Under the pieces are notes generated by a model. That model searched no databases. It was given only the letters and a program-made list of their open reading frames with translations, and had not been told where the DNA came from. Source: Staphylococcus sp. Marseille-Q5304 (GTDB taxonomy: Bacteria > Bacillota > Bacilli > Staphylococcales > Staphylococcaceae). Taken from it: a stretch of 64,000 nt of DNA. Positions within the stretch are counted from its first letter, which is position 1; each line of letters begins with the position of its first letter. The DNA lies in assembly GCF_943737015.1 (NCBI RefSeq), contig NZ_CALSFP010000001.1:1674001-1738000 (forward strand). Reading direction: 5' to 3'. Below, piece by piece: positions 56,528 through 64,000 of the stretch. A program made the translations under genes and the position numbers.

Positions 56528-57178
56528 TTATTCGCTGACCTCTGCATAAACATGTTGCGCATTGTCGTAACTTAACAAAATCGTGTCATCTGCTTTCTTT
56601 AAGATAATTACACGATTAGTTTCATCTTTATCTATGATTTTAACGGTTTCATCAATGTAAATGTTTTTACTCGTTAAATAAATGAGTAAATCAGTTTTAT
56701 CACGGACACGTTTGATTTTTACACTTTCACCAGTCTGGTATTGCAATATATTTGATGTATATAACTCTTTATATTGATGATCTCTTGGAATAATACCACC
56801 GTGCGGACATGTCTTAGGGTAATCTAACAATTCATCCAATCGTTCGACAAATAACTTCGAAACTTTATGCTCTAATACCTCTGCCTCTTGATGGACCTCT
56901 TCCCAATTATATTTCAATATTTTAATTAAAAATAATTCAATTAATCGGTGGCGTTTAATGATATCTAAGGTGTAAGTCAAACCAGTTTCTGACAACTGAA
57001 CCCCTTTATAAGGCTTGATGTTAACGTAACCTGATTTTTCCAATCGGTTAATCATCTCACTTACTGAGGGTGGCTTTATATTTAAGTATTGGGACAACGT
57101 TTTATTAGAAACAAAGGATTGATCACCATCATGCGTCAAAATAGCTTTCAAATAGTCTTCTTTTTCTTCAGTCAGCAT
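56528..57178 (-). CDS. mntR: MntR manganese-responsive repressor (DtxR family)
   Basis: A 216-residue regulator: winged helix (about 1-65; SVSEMINRLEKSGYV), dimer and metal domain (HRLIELFLIKIL, EVLEHKVSKLF, CPHGG), and a C-terminal SH3-like FeoA domain (about 145-216). With manganese bound it represses mntABC. AAGAGGTGAG precedes the ATG at 57178. Divergent from mntA, with the palindrome at 57262 between them. Confidence 0.94.
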   Translation of the reverse strand: MLTEEKEDYLKAILTHDGDQSFVSNKTLSQYLNIKPPSVSEMINRLEKSGYVNIKPYKGVQLSETGLTYTLDIIKRHRLIELFLIKILKYNWEEVHQEAEVLEHKVSKLFVERLDELLDYPKTCPHGGIIPRDHQYKELYTSNILQYQTGESVKIKRVRDKTDLLIYLTSKNIYIDETVKIIDKDETNRVIILKKADDTILLSYDNAQHVYAEVSE

Positions 57179-57223
57179 TTTCTCACCTCTTAAATCATTC
57201 ATCTTATTGTATCACGAAATAAC

Positions 57224-57275
57224 TTGACACGCTAAAAGTTTCTGATATATCATAAAATAAATTAGGTTAACCTAA
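57224..57275 (+). promoter_or_regulatory. mntABC promoter and MntR operator
   Basis: TTGACA (57224-57229) and TATCAT (57248-57253) are spaced 18 bases. TTAGGTTAACCTAA at 57262-57275 is a perfect 14-base palindrome at the predicted transcription start and fits the MntR/DtxR operator type. Confidence 0.85.
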
Positions 57276-57298
57276 ACTTTTAATTAAGGAGGTCTAAA

Positions 57299-58027
57299 GT
57301 GTTATCTATTAAAAATTTGAATTTAACTTTAGGTGTGAAACACGTCTTACATAACGTCACCTTAAACATTCCTATACAAGGAGAAATTATCGGTGTATTT
57401 GGTCCAAATGGTGCAGGAAAATCCTCACTTTTCAAATCTATTATTGGTGAATTTAAATATTCTGGTCAGATTAACTACCAAAATAAACCGATAACCAATC
57501 ATCTCAAAGCCATTACCTACATACCTCAAAAATCACAAATTGATTTGGACTTTCCAATAGACGTGACAAACGTGATTATTTCTGGATCGTATAAAAATAT
57601 AGGATGGTTTAAGAAAAAAGGACGTGAAACGAAAGATAAGCTCAATGAATTACTCAAAAAGATGGAATTAGAGGATTTGAGACATCGCCAAATTTCTCAG
57701 TTAAGTGGTGGTCAGTTACAACGTGTATTAATCGCACGTGCATTAATGAGTGAGAGCGATATCTATTTACTCGACGAACCATTTGTAGGCGTGGATTTTC
57801 GTAGCGAACAAATTATAATGACCCAACTCAAACAGTTAAAGGAAGCAGGCAAGTTACTACTCATCGTTCACCACGATTTATCATCTGCTGAAACATATTT
57901 CGACCGTATCATTTTGATTAATAAAACGGTAAAGTTTTTTGGAGATAGCAAACAGGCAATGGAACCGGAACAAATCAATAGCGTCTTTCTTTCGGCCAAC
58001 AAGGAAACGAAAGGAAGTTATGCATAG
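57299..58027 (+). CDS. mntA: MntA, manganese ABC transporter ATPase
   Basis: A 242-residue ATPase: Walker A GPNGAGKSS (about 36), signature LSGGQLQR, Walker B IYLLDEPFVG and His switch IVHHDLSS. GTG start, 6 bases after AAGGAGG. Its stop overlaps the mntB start by 1 base. Repressed by MntR from the palindrome upstream. Confidence 0.94.
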   Translation: MLSIKNLNLTLGVKHVLHNVTLNIPIQGEIIGVFGPNGAGKSSLFKSIIGEFKYSGQINYQNKPITNHLKAITYIPQKSQIDLDFPIDVTNVIISGSYKNIGWFKKKGRETKDKLNELLKKMELEDLRHRQISQLSGGQLQRVLIARALMSESDIYLLDEPFVGVDFRSEQIIMTQLKQLKEAGKLLLIVHHDLSSAETYFDRIILINKTVKFFGDSKQAMEPEQINSVFLSANKETKGSYA

Positions 58028-58860
58028 TGGATTTTTTACAACATTTATTCGATTATAAATTTTTAAATCATGCCTTTATTCTCTCGATTATCGTAGGGAT
58101 TGTGTGTGGCACAGTTGGTTGTTTAATCATTCTTCGAGGACTGTCGTTAATGGGAGATGCGATGAGTCATGCTGTGTTACCAGGCATTGCTTTATCTTAT
58201 TACTTCGCAGTCCCGATGTTTTTCGGAGCGTTAGTAACTGGTATGGTTGCAAGCTTTTTTATCGGTTTTATTACAAAGAACAGTAAAACGAAGCCCGATG
58301 CCGCCATTGGTATTAGCTTTACAGCATTTCTAGCTTCAGGCGTCATTTTAATTAGTTTGATAAATAGTACAACAGATTTATACCATATTTTGTTTGGAAA
58401 CTTATTAGCAGTTACAAACGAAACCTTTTGGTCAACGATTGGCGTAAGTGTTTTTGTCATGGTCCTCATCATCGTATTTTATAGACCACTAATGATTTCA
58501 ACTTTCGATCCAACTTTCAGTAGACTAAGTGGATTAAAAACAACATTTTTACATTATTTCGTTATGTTGTTACTGTCTCTTGTCACTGTACCAAGTATAC
58601 AGACAGTAGGTATTATATTAGTTGTCGCCTTATTAATTACGCCCGCTTCAGCGGCCTTTTTAATCGCGAAACGTTTATCCACGATGATGATCATTTCAAG
58701 TTTAATTAGTACGATAAGTGCAATCATCGGTCTTTATTTTAGTTATATATACAATATTCCGAGTGGAGCAACTATCGTATTATGTGCCTTTAGTATATAT
58801 ATCATTATTTTTATTTATAAAAAGTTAACTATTTTAACAAGGAAAGGACAAACAACATGA
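58027..58860 (+). CDS. mntB: MntB, manganese ABC transporter permease
   Basis: A 277-residue ABC-3 family permease with about eight helices. Characteristic stretches are RGLSLMGDAMSHAVLPGIALSY and DAAIGISFTAF, and the late VALLITPASAAFLIAKRLS. It overlaps mntC by 4 bases (ATGA). The start is a GTG overlapping the last base of mntA. Confidence 0.94.
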   Translation: MDFLQHLFDYKFLNHAFILSIIVGIVCGTVGCLIILRGLSLMGDAMSHAVLPGIALSYYFAVPMFFGALVTGMVASFFIGFITKNSKTKPDAAIGISFTAFLASGVILISLINSTTDLYHILFGNLLAVTNETFWSTIGVSVFVMVLIIVFYRPLMISTFDPTFSRLSGLKTTFLHYFVMLLLSLVTVPSIQTVGIILVVALLITPASAAFLIAKRLSTMMIISSLISTISAIIGLYFSYIYNIPSGATIVLCAFSIYIIIFIYKKLTILTRKGQTT

Positions 58861-59780
58861 AAAAACTATTCGTAATTATGCTCTTTACTATGCTCATATT
58901 AACTGGGTGTAATACACATAAAAATAACGCATCAGACCACGAAAAGTTAAAAATTGTAACAACGAACTCTATTATTTACGACATGGTAAAAAACATTGGT
59001 GGCGATGACGTCGAAGTACATAGCATCGTACCCATTGGTCAAGATCCACACGAATATAAAGTAAAACCAAAAGATATTAAGGCGTTAACTGATGCTGATA
59101 TTGTGTTTTACAATGGATTAAATTTAGAGTCAGGCAATGGTTGGTTCGATAAAGCATTAGACCAAGCTGGTAAATCTACGAAAGACAATTCAGTCATTCA
59201 AGTATCTAAAAAGGTTAAACCACTTTACTTAAATAACGAAAAAGGCAATGCGTCCAAACAAGACCCGCATGCTTGGTTAAGTTTAGAAAATGGCATTAAA
59301 TATGGTAAAACGATTCAAGAAACACTTATTAAAAAAGATCACAAACACGCAACAACGATTAAAAAACGTAGCCACAACTACATAGACAAATTGGAAACGT
59401 TAAACAAGAAGAGTCATCGCTTATTCAAAGATATTCCTAAAAAAGAACGTTCTATGATTACAAGCGAAGGTGCGTTTAAATATTTCTCAAAGCAATATGA
59501 CATCAACTCGGGTTATATATGGGAAATCAATACAGAAAAGCAAGGGACACCTAACCAAATGAAACAAGCAATTTCATTTGTAAAACAACACAAGCTTAAA
59601 CATCTTCTTGTTGAAACAAGTGTCGATAAAAAATCAATGAAAAGTTTAAGTGAAGATACGAACAAAGATATTTATGGTGAAGTGTTTACTGACTCCATCG
59701 GTCCAAAAGACTCAGATGGTAACTCCTATTACGATATGATGAAACATAACATAGACACGATTCATAAAAGCATGAAATAA
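58857..59780 (+). CDS. mntC: MntC, manganese-binding lipoprotein
   Basis: A 307-residue cluster A-I solute-binding lipoprotein. Signal peptide with lipobox LTGC (Cys18); metal ligands are predicted as His65 (QDPHEYK), His in DPHAWLS (about 140), Glu in TSEGAFKY and Asp in FTDSIG. It delivers Mn(II) to MntAB. In S. aureus its long 3' untranslated end gives rise to the small RNA RsaC; the structured region after this stop is noted separately. Confidence 0.94.
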   Translation: MKKLFVIMLFTMLILTGCNTHKNNASDHEKLKIVTTNSIIYDMVKNIGGDDVEVHSIVPIGQDPHEYKVKPKDIKALTDADIVFYNGLNLESGNGWFDKALDQAGKSTKDNSVIQVSKKVKPLYLNNEKGNASKQDPHAWLSLENGIKYGKTIQETLIKKDHKHATTIKKRSHNYIDKLETLNKKSHRLFKDIPKKERSMITSEGAFKYFSKQYDINSGYIWEINTEKQGTPNQMKQAISFVKQHKLKHLLVETSVDKKSMKSLSEDTNKDIYGEVFTDSIGPKDSDGNSYYDMMKHNIDTIHKSMK

Positions 59781-60072
59781 CGAGCAGGCTATTTTAAGAA
59801 TTGAGACTTAACCACAGTAATCACCTCAAGTTAAATCTCAATTCTGAATAGTTCCATGCCGTACGTTATCCTCCCCTAGTACGTACGGCATGGCGGTATT
59901 CAATAGCCCCAATCAATGAGAGCATTACTATTATATAATAATGTTTTTATAATCTAGTACTGCCTAGGCACAGCTAACTCAGTTTGAAATAAGTTTCATA
60001 TTCCCTTTTTCGTGTAAGTTAGTAGTTGCCAATAAAAAGGCTGGGAAATATAAGATTTCCCAGCCTTTTTAT
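59781..60072 (+). ncRNA. Structured 3' end of the mntABC transcript, candidate RsaC-like RNA
   Basis: From the mntC stop to the terminator at 60034 there is no gene but two strong hairpins: 59797-59845 (16-base arms AGAATTGAGACTTAAC and GTTAAATCTCAATTCT, one mismatch) with loop carrying CACCTCAA, and 59854-59893 (perfect 13-base arms CCATGCCGTACGT and ACGTACGGCATGG) with loop TATCCTCCCCTAGT. Neither has a T run. Both loops are complementary to ribosome binding sites, typical for staphylococcal regulatory RNAs. S. aureus RsaC is cut from the mntABC 3' end; identity with it is inferred from position and motif only. Confidence 0.55.
60034..60072. terminator. Bidirectional terminator of mntABC and the antiporter gene
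   Basis: AAAAAGGCTGGGAAAT with ATTTCCCAGCCTTTTT: perfect 16-base stem, 5-base loop, T-rich on both strands. Confidence 0.9.
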
Positions 60073-62124
60073 TTAATCTGTTAAGCGATCTACGATAATC
60101 ATTTCATCATAGTTAATCGCTTCACGAATTTTCAATGCAGTTGCTTCGCTCACCTTTTCATCTTCAATCATTTGTCCTAAAATACGGCGTTGTTCTCTCA
60201 ATGCTGTGAGTTTAATTTTCGTTACAGAAGTTTCCTTTTGAGGACTTAAGAAGTTTGAAGGCGTTAAGTTTTCAGAACGAATTAAATAACTATCGCCGAC
60301 CATACCAATTTCAAGTTTATTATCTTCAGTTGTTTCTTCAACTAGTCGTGTAACCACATCATAGTGTACATGACGCATGACAGCTGAAATTTCTTTTAAA
60401 TTTTCAATAATTGATAAAGATGATGCAGCATTCACTCTCATGTTGCGTTTCATTCTCTTTCTCAAAATAAGTAATTTCCCTTTTAACTTCAATCTTTGCA
60501 ATAACGTTGCCTGCTTATAAATTTGTGTTCTTTCAGAATATCGAATGTAGTTATCTAAAATACTAGATGTAATTTTGCCTTCTTCGACTAATTTATTAAG
60601 CGTTTGATTTTCCACATCGAAGGCTATCGCTTGTAGTCTTTGAAGCTCTTTCGTGTTTTCATCGTCCTTTTCAACAGTTCTTATGAACGCAAGCTTGTCA
60701 TGATAGTCTTTTATTACATTACCATATTGGAAACTAGATTCGATTGAAGACATTTGATGTAAATTATCTATCACTTTTTCCAATATATAAATACGTGCTT
60801 GTTTAAAGTTCATCCCTTTATCTTCTGGTTCTACGATTGAAGGTGTGACGAGTGGCAATACAAACTGTGCCACGATGAGACTTATCAATACCATACCTGA
60901 AGATATGAATAATAAATCATCACGGAAAGTAAATGCTTTTTGATTCGCCAATAAGTGCGGTAAAGTCAATGCAATTGCCAATGAGATTGTTCCATGAACA
61001 CCACATAGTGACATGATAAAAGCATATTTTCTACGTTTAGGTGGTGTTTCAGTTACAGCCTGATCTTCTTCGTTTTGTGTAATCATTTTTTGGAATGGGT
61101 TGACAGGTAAGTAGAAATATGGATAGAGCACTAACACCCATAAGAATCTAAACGCATAAACAGCAAGTGCGATAAGACAAGTGATTATAATTAAAAATAA
61201 CAAATTCTCTGGTTCATGTTTAATAATACGTCCTACAACTTCAGGTATGAGATAACCTAAGATCGAGAATACAAAGCCATTTAACGCATAACTCAATATA
61301 TTCCAAGTATGATTGTAACTCATTTGAAGTTGTGTCCTAGATTGGGCAATTCGATCACGTTCAAATCCATGGATGAGTCCTGCAACGACTGCTGCAATAA
61401 TGCCTGACGCATGAAACATTTCAGCTACAAGATAAGTAACGAAAGGCGTCATTAATTGGATAAAGGTAAACATATTAATATTTTCTATACTTCGGCGTGA
61501 TAACGTCACTCTGAAACGTACCAATGCCATACCAATAATAAATCCTACGACTAAACCACCTATAGAGGAAATTAGGAATTGTTCAACCGCCTGTCCTATT
61601 GAAAATACGCCCGTCACTAATGCGCCGACTGCTATTTTAAAAGAAATAATACCAGCAGCATCATTTAACAGCGATTCACCTTCAAGAATTGTCATAGAAC
61701 CTTTCGGCAAGACTTTACCTTTAGTGATTGCTTGCACCGCTACCGCATCTGTCGGACAAAGAATAGCTGCTAATGCAAAAGCGGCTGCCATAGGTAAATC
61801 AGGCCAAATCCAATGTACAAAGAAACCTACGACAATAACAGTTGTAAATACAAGGCCTAACGCCATCATCAACACAGGTTTAATATACCGTTTCAAATGT
61901 ACTCTGGATACATCGACACCTTCAACAAATAATAATGGAGCGATTAAAACAACCATAAATAATTCAGAATCGAAGTTAAATTCCACGGGGATAGGTGTAA
62001 CATAAAGTAACACACCTAGTATAATTTGAATAAAAGCAAGTGGGACTTTAGAAAGGAATATATGTACTAAAGAACTAATAATAACTAAAGCCAAAAATAT
62101 GAGTAGTGTTTCAAATAGTTGCAA
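60073..62124 (-). CDS. Na+(K+)/H+ antiporter, CPA1 family
   Basis: A 683-residue cation/proton antiporter. About 12 helices occupy residues 1-420; the ion site is LCPTDAVAVQAI (about 123) with LLNDAAGIISFKI. The C-terminal 260 residues are a cytoplasmic helical domain likely to regulate activity. The single-protein NhaK/YjcE type contrasts with the multi-subunit Mnh system next door. Start 62124 is an ATG. The 372-base gap upstream, apart from the mnh2 terminator, shows only AT-rich sequence. Confidence 0.88.
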   Translation of the reverse strand: MQLFETLLIFLALVIISSLVHIFLSKVPLAFIQIILGVLLYVTPIPVEFNFDSELFMVVLIAPLLFVEGVDVSRVHLKRYIKPVLMMALGLVFTTVIVVGFFVHWIWPDLPMAAAFALAAILCPTDAVAVQAITKGKVLPKGSMTILEGESLLNDAAGIISFKIAVGALVTGVFSIGQAVEQFLISSIGGLVVGFIIGMALVRFRVTLSRRSIENINMFTFIQLMTPFVTYLVAEMFHASGIIAAVVAGLIHGFERDRIAQSRTQLQMSYNHTWNILSYALNGFVFSILGYLIPEVVGRIIKHEPENLLFLIIITCLIALAVYAFRFLWVLVLYPYFYLPVNPFQKMITQNEEDQAVTETPPKRRKYAFIMSLCGVHGTISLAIALTLPHLLANQKAFTFRDDLLFISSGMVLISLIVAQFVLPLVTPSIVEPEDKGMNFKQARIYILEKVIDNLHQMSSIESSFQYGNVIKDYHDKLAFIRTVEKDDENTKELQRLQAIAFDVENQTLNKLVEEGKITSSILDNYIRYSERTQIYKQATLLQRLKLKGKLLILRKRMKRNMRVNAASSLSIIENLKEISAVMRHVHYDVVTRLVEETTEDNKLEIGMVGDSYLIRSENLTPSNFLSPQKETSVTKIKLTALREQRRILGQMIEDEKVSEATALKIREAINYDEMIIVDRLTD

Positions 62125-62440
62125 AGTTTCACCTCTTACATCTTATTTTGTGATTGATTATTTGTGGAGGTTGAAACAAATATAAACTGCTGAAGCTAAA
62201 TGTGTCTCAATCTCTAATTTGTCATTTACTGAATGTTCTGACAACAACTATTTAACTTATATTAAGCACAGGCACCTTATATCATTTTTAACCCATGCTA
62301 AATTTCTCAATAAATTAAACATACAATTACACTCGAATTAATTTTACCATTATTTTTGTTATTGATTAAATGTCTTGCTCTATTTTACTTATAATTACAT
62401 TACTTTTAATTATTTTATATTATTTAAATATATATAGAAA

Positions 62441-62482
62441 AACCTATTCGCAATCTATTATCTCACAGATTACAAATAGGTT
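62441..62482 (-). terminator. mnh2 operon terminator
   Basis: AACCTATT pairs with AATAGGTT, with an inner AATCT/AGATT stem; minus-strand read-out continues into TTTTTCTATA. Fifteen bases past the mnhG2 stop. Confidence 0.72.
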
Positions 62483-62496
62483 ATTACATTTTTATT

Positions 62497-62943
62497 TTAA
62501 TCTTCATCAGTTGTTTCAGCATAGTCACGTCTTCGCGCCTCGCGTGCTTCCGCTCTTTTCTTTAATTGTTCAAACGTATTATTTTCATTGGAACTTAATA
62601 AAATACTCGTTCCTCTAGGTGCATCACTCTTACGGTACATATAGGCGCCATTTCTATAGGCCGCTCGAGCAATCAAATGGCCTCCCACAGGCGAAGTCAA
62701 GTTGATAAATACGAGTGCTAATATTAAACGAACACTGATGTATCCTTGGGAAGAGATAAAGTAAATAATAACGCCAACTAAAGTGAGTAATATGGATAGT
62801 GTCGAACTCTTGGTTGAGGCATGACTTCGTAAAAATACATCTTGGAATTTAATCAATCCAATCGCACTAATCAAAGCAATAATACTACCTAAAAACATCA
62901 TAATCGCTGCGATAAGATTAACGCTTTCGTTTACTGTTGGCAT
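62497..62943 (-). CDS. mnhG2: MnhG2, subunit G of Mnh2 antiporter
   Basis: A 148-residue small subunit with three helices (about 8-30, 45-62 and 68-88), including [23 protein letters not shown], and a charged cytoplasmic tail. The tail is longer than in Mnh1 G subunits, which with the gene neighbourhood points to Mnh2. Overlaps mnhF2 by 26 bases. Mrp-type antiporters exchange Na+ or K+ for protons and support pH tolerance. Confidence 0.9.
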   Translation of the reverse strand: MPTVNESVNLIAAIMMFLGSIIALISAIGLIKFQDVFLRSHASTKSSTLSILLTLVGVIIYFISSQGYISVRLILALVFINLTSPVGGHLIARAAYRNGAYMYRKSDAPRGTSILLSSNENNTFEQLKKRAEAREARRRDYAETTDED

Positions 62944-63220
62944 GGAAGACGTGCCCCCCTTCGATAAATCGTGAAATCGATACAGAACTTACAAATGAAA
63001 TAATAGCAATGAGCAATATTGAATCTAAAAATGTGAAAGTCCCAAATATTATACTTAAAACACCCACGATAGACATGAGCACCGCACTAACCGTATCAAA
63101 TGCGACGACTCTATCTGCAGTCGTTGGACCTTTAATGATTCTGAATAATGTTAACAACAACGCAATACCGAAAATAACAAGTGAACTGGTAATGAAAAAG
63201 TTAATTAATATATCTATCAT
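62918..63220 (-). CDS. mnhF2: MnhF2, subunit F of Mnh2 antiporter
   Basis: A 100-residue, three-helix subunit. The family motif is [21 protein letters not shown] (about 27-47) with conserved Asp residues in or beside the membrane. Overlaps mnhE2 by 4 bases (ATGA). Confidence 0.93.
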   Translation of the reverse strand: MIDILINFFITSSLVIFGIALLLTLFRIIKGPTTADRVVAFDTVSAVLMSIVGVLSIIFGTFTFLDSILLIAIISFVSSVSISRFIEGGHVFHANSKRKR

Positions 63221-63699
63221 TCCGTCACCTCCAAAATGAGACTTTCATATTGTTGAATGCTTTTAAGTAATTTCTGTTTCTCTTTTTCCGAAATATCTAT
63301 GGCATGAATGAAGAATTTCTGCTTTTGCTTTGAGATACGCAACACTGTAGACCCCGGAGTAATAATGATTAAGATCGTTAAAAAAGTGACTTCCCAGTCA
63401 CTAGTCAGCTTTGTTTCATATGCTACGAGTCCTGGATTGATACGCTTTGTTTTAAATAAAATATAATTAATTGTCGAAATACTTGAAGTAACGAGTTGGT
63501 ATAAATATACTGCTAAAAATTTTACAGCTACCCATACTTTTTTCAGGTAAAATTGTTGTCCAAAAAAACGATGTAATATATAAATTACGATGACACCGAT
63601 TAAATATCCTGCAAAGAATGTCGAGGCTTTAAATGCTTCTTCGTCTTGGAATAAGACCCATAATAAAGCAATGACAATATTGAGTAAGACTTGTCTCAT
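63217..63699 (-). CDS. mnhE2: MnhE2, subunit E of Mnh2 antiporter
   Basis: A 160-residue subunit: two N-terminal helices ([32 protein letters not shown]), then a soluble domain with [17 protein letters not shown], the conserved TPGT-like turn (here Thr-Pro-Gly-Ser) of MnhE/MrpE proteins, and [12 protein letters not shown]. Its start touches the last base of mnhD2. Confidence 0.92.
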   Translation of the reverse strand: MRQVLLNIVIALLWVLFQDEEAFKASTFFAGYLIGVIVIYILHRFFGQQFYLKKVWVAVKFLAVYLYQLVTSSISTINYILFKTKRINPGLVAYETKLTSDWEVTFLTILIIITPGSTVLRISKQKQKFFIHAIDISEKEKQKLLKSIQQYESLILEVTE

Positions 63700-64000
63700 T
63701 ATTTAGCCTCCTTTACAAGATGAGGATTGACTGTTTGTTCATATAAACCATCTTTATAATTTAACTCGGTAGCTTTATTAGTGACGCTTAATAAGACAGG
63801 TGCAGCTATTCCGATAAAGATAACAGCCGTTAATAATATGCCAAAGAGCACTTTACGATATTTAGGAATAGATAGGTAATCTTTGTGCTCTCCTTTTTCA
63901 CTATTTCCGAAGTACATGACGAAGAAAATTCGGAACAAACTATACATTGCAATCAGACTCGTTACCACCATCATACCTAACGCGACATAATTTCCATTTT
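63699..64000 (-). CDS. mnhD2: MnhD2, C-terminal part (cut by window end)
   Basis: The last 100 residues of a NuoM/NuoN-like antiporter subunit. The frame is open to the window edge; the residues before the internal Met-Met (NGNYVALG) continue the protein, so the ATG at 63974 is not the start. The end of a helix ([19 protein letters not shown]) and a last hydrophobic helix ([19 protein letters not shown]) match MnhD. Confidence 0.9.
   Translation of the reverse strand, partial: NGNYVALGMMVVTSLIAMYSLFRIFFVMYFGNSEKGEHKDYLSIPKYRKVLFGILLTAVIFIGIAAPVLLSVTNKATELNYKDGLYEQTVNPHLVKEAK

Overview
The window is a chromosomal core-genome segment of a low-GC Firmicute, clearly a staphylococcus. NorA, MgrA, GraRS, UppP, AbcA, the TagA/H/G/B/X/D wall teichoic acid set, FhuCBG, MntABC/MntR and the end of an Mnh2 antiporter operon are recognisable almost residue by residue. 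The order broadly follows the S. aureus norA-to-mnh2 arc, but the proteins differ enough that this is not S. aureus. A coagulase-negative species, perhaps near S. saprophyticus, is a guess I cannot confirm. I see no prophage, insertion sequence, CRISPR array, tRNA or rRNA.

Layout. 1-2.9 kb: start of a DeoR-type (FruR-like) repressor, then an ABC-2 export pair divergent from a TetR regulator. 2.9-11.2 kb: gtaB, an exported protein of unknown function, norA, two small membrane proteins, malate dehydrogenase, an aldo/keto reductase, and the global regulator mgrA behind a long leader. 11.4-20.6 kb: a CydDC-type ABC exporter, uppP, a coiled-coil membrane protein with an internal duplication, YaiI- and LOG-family proteins, two GNAT enzymes and a small lipoprotein. 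20.6-30.2 kb: two MFS exporters with a LysR regulator, a DUF402 protein, a frameshifted MetE-like gene, a cupin, a YebC regulator, a BI-1 protein and a LysM-CHAP wall hydrolase with a perfect WalR box. 30.5-41.4 kb: phosphate transporter pair, graXRS, an esterase, a YkvI-like transporter, and dhaKLM under a perfect cre site. 41.6-49.3 kb: fhuCBG with a Fur box, a YitT protein, a likely small RNA, nupC and abcA. 49.8-55.4 kb: teichoic acid genes. 55.6-64 kb: an M50-like peptidase, mntR and mntABC, a Na+/H+ antiporter, and mnhG2-F2-E2-D2 (D2 cut by the window end).

Much of the content concerns the envelope: wall teichoic acid synthesis and export (gtaB, tag genes, uppP), cationic-peptide sensing (graXRS), wall hydrolysis and drug efflux. 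Metal supply (Fur-fhu, MntR-mnt) and glycerol/DHA use (cre-dha) form a second theme.

No unmistakably novel system is present. The most interesting signals are outside coding sequence or are departures from the S. aureus plan: two probable small-RNA loci (45.7 kb; the mntABC 3' end at 59.8 kb), a structured intergenic repeat present twice, absence of vraFG next to graRS together with a changed GraS sensor loop, absence of pbp4 next to abcA, replacement of two reported phosphoserines in MgrA, and a frameshift in a seven-A run of a methionine-synthase-like gene.
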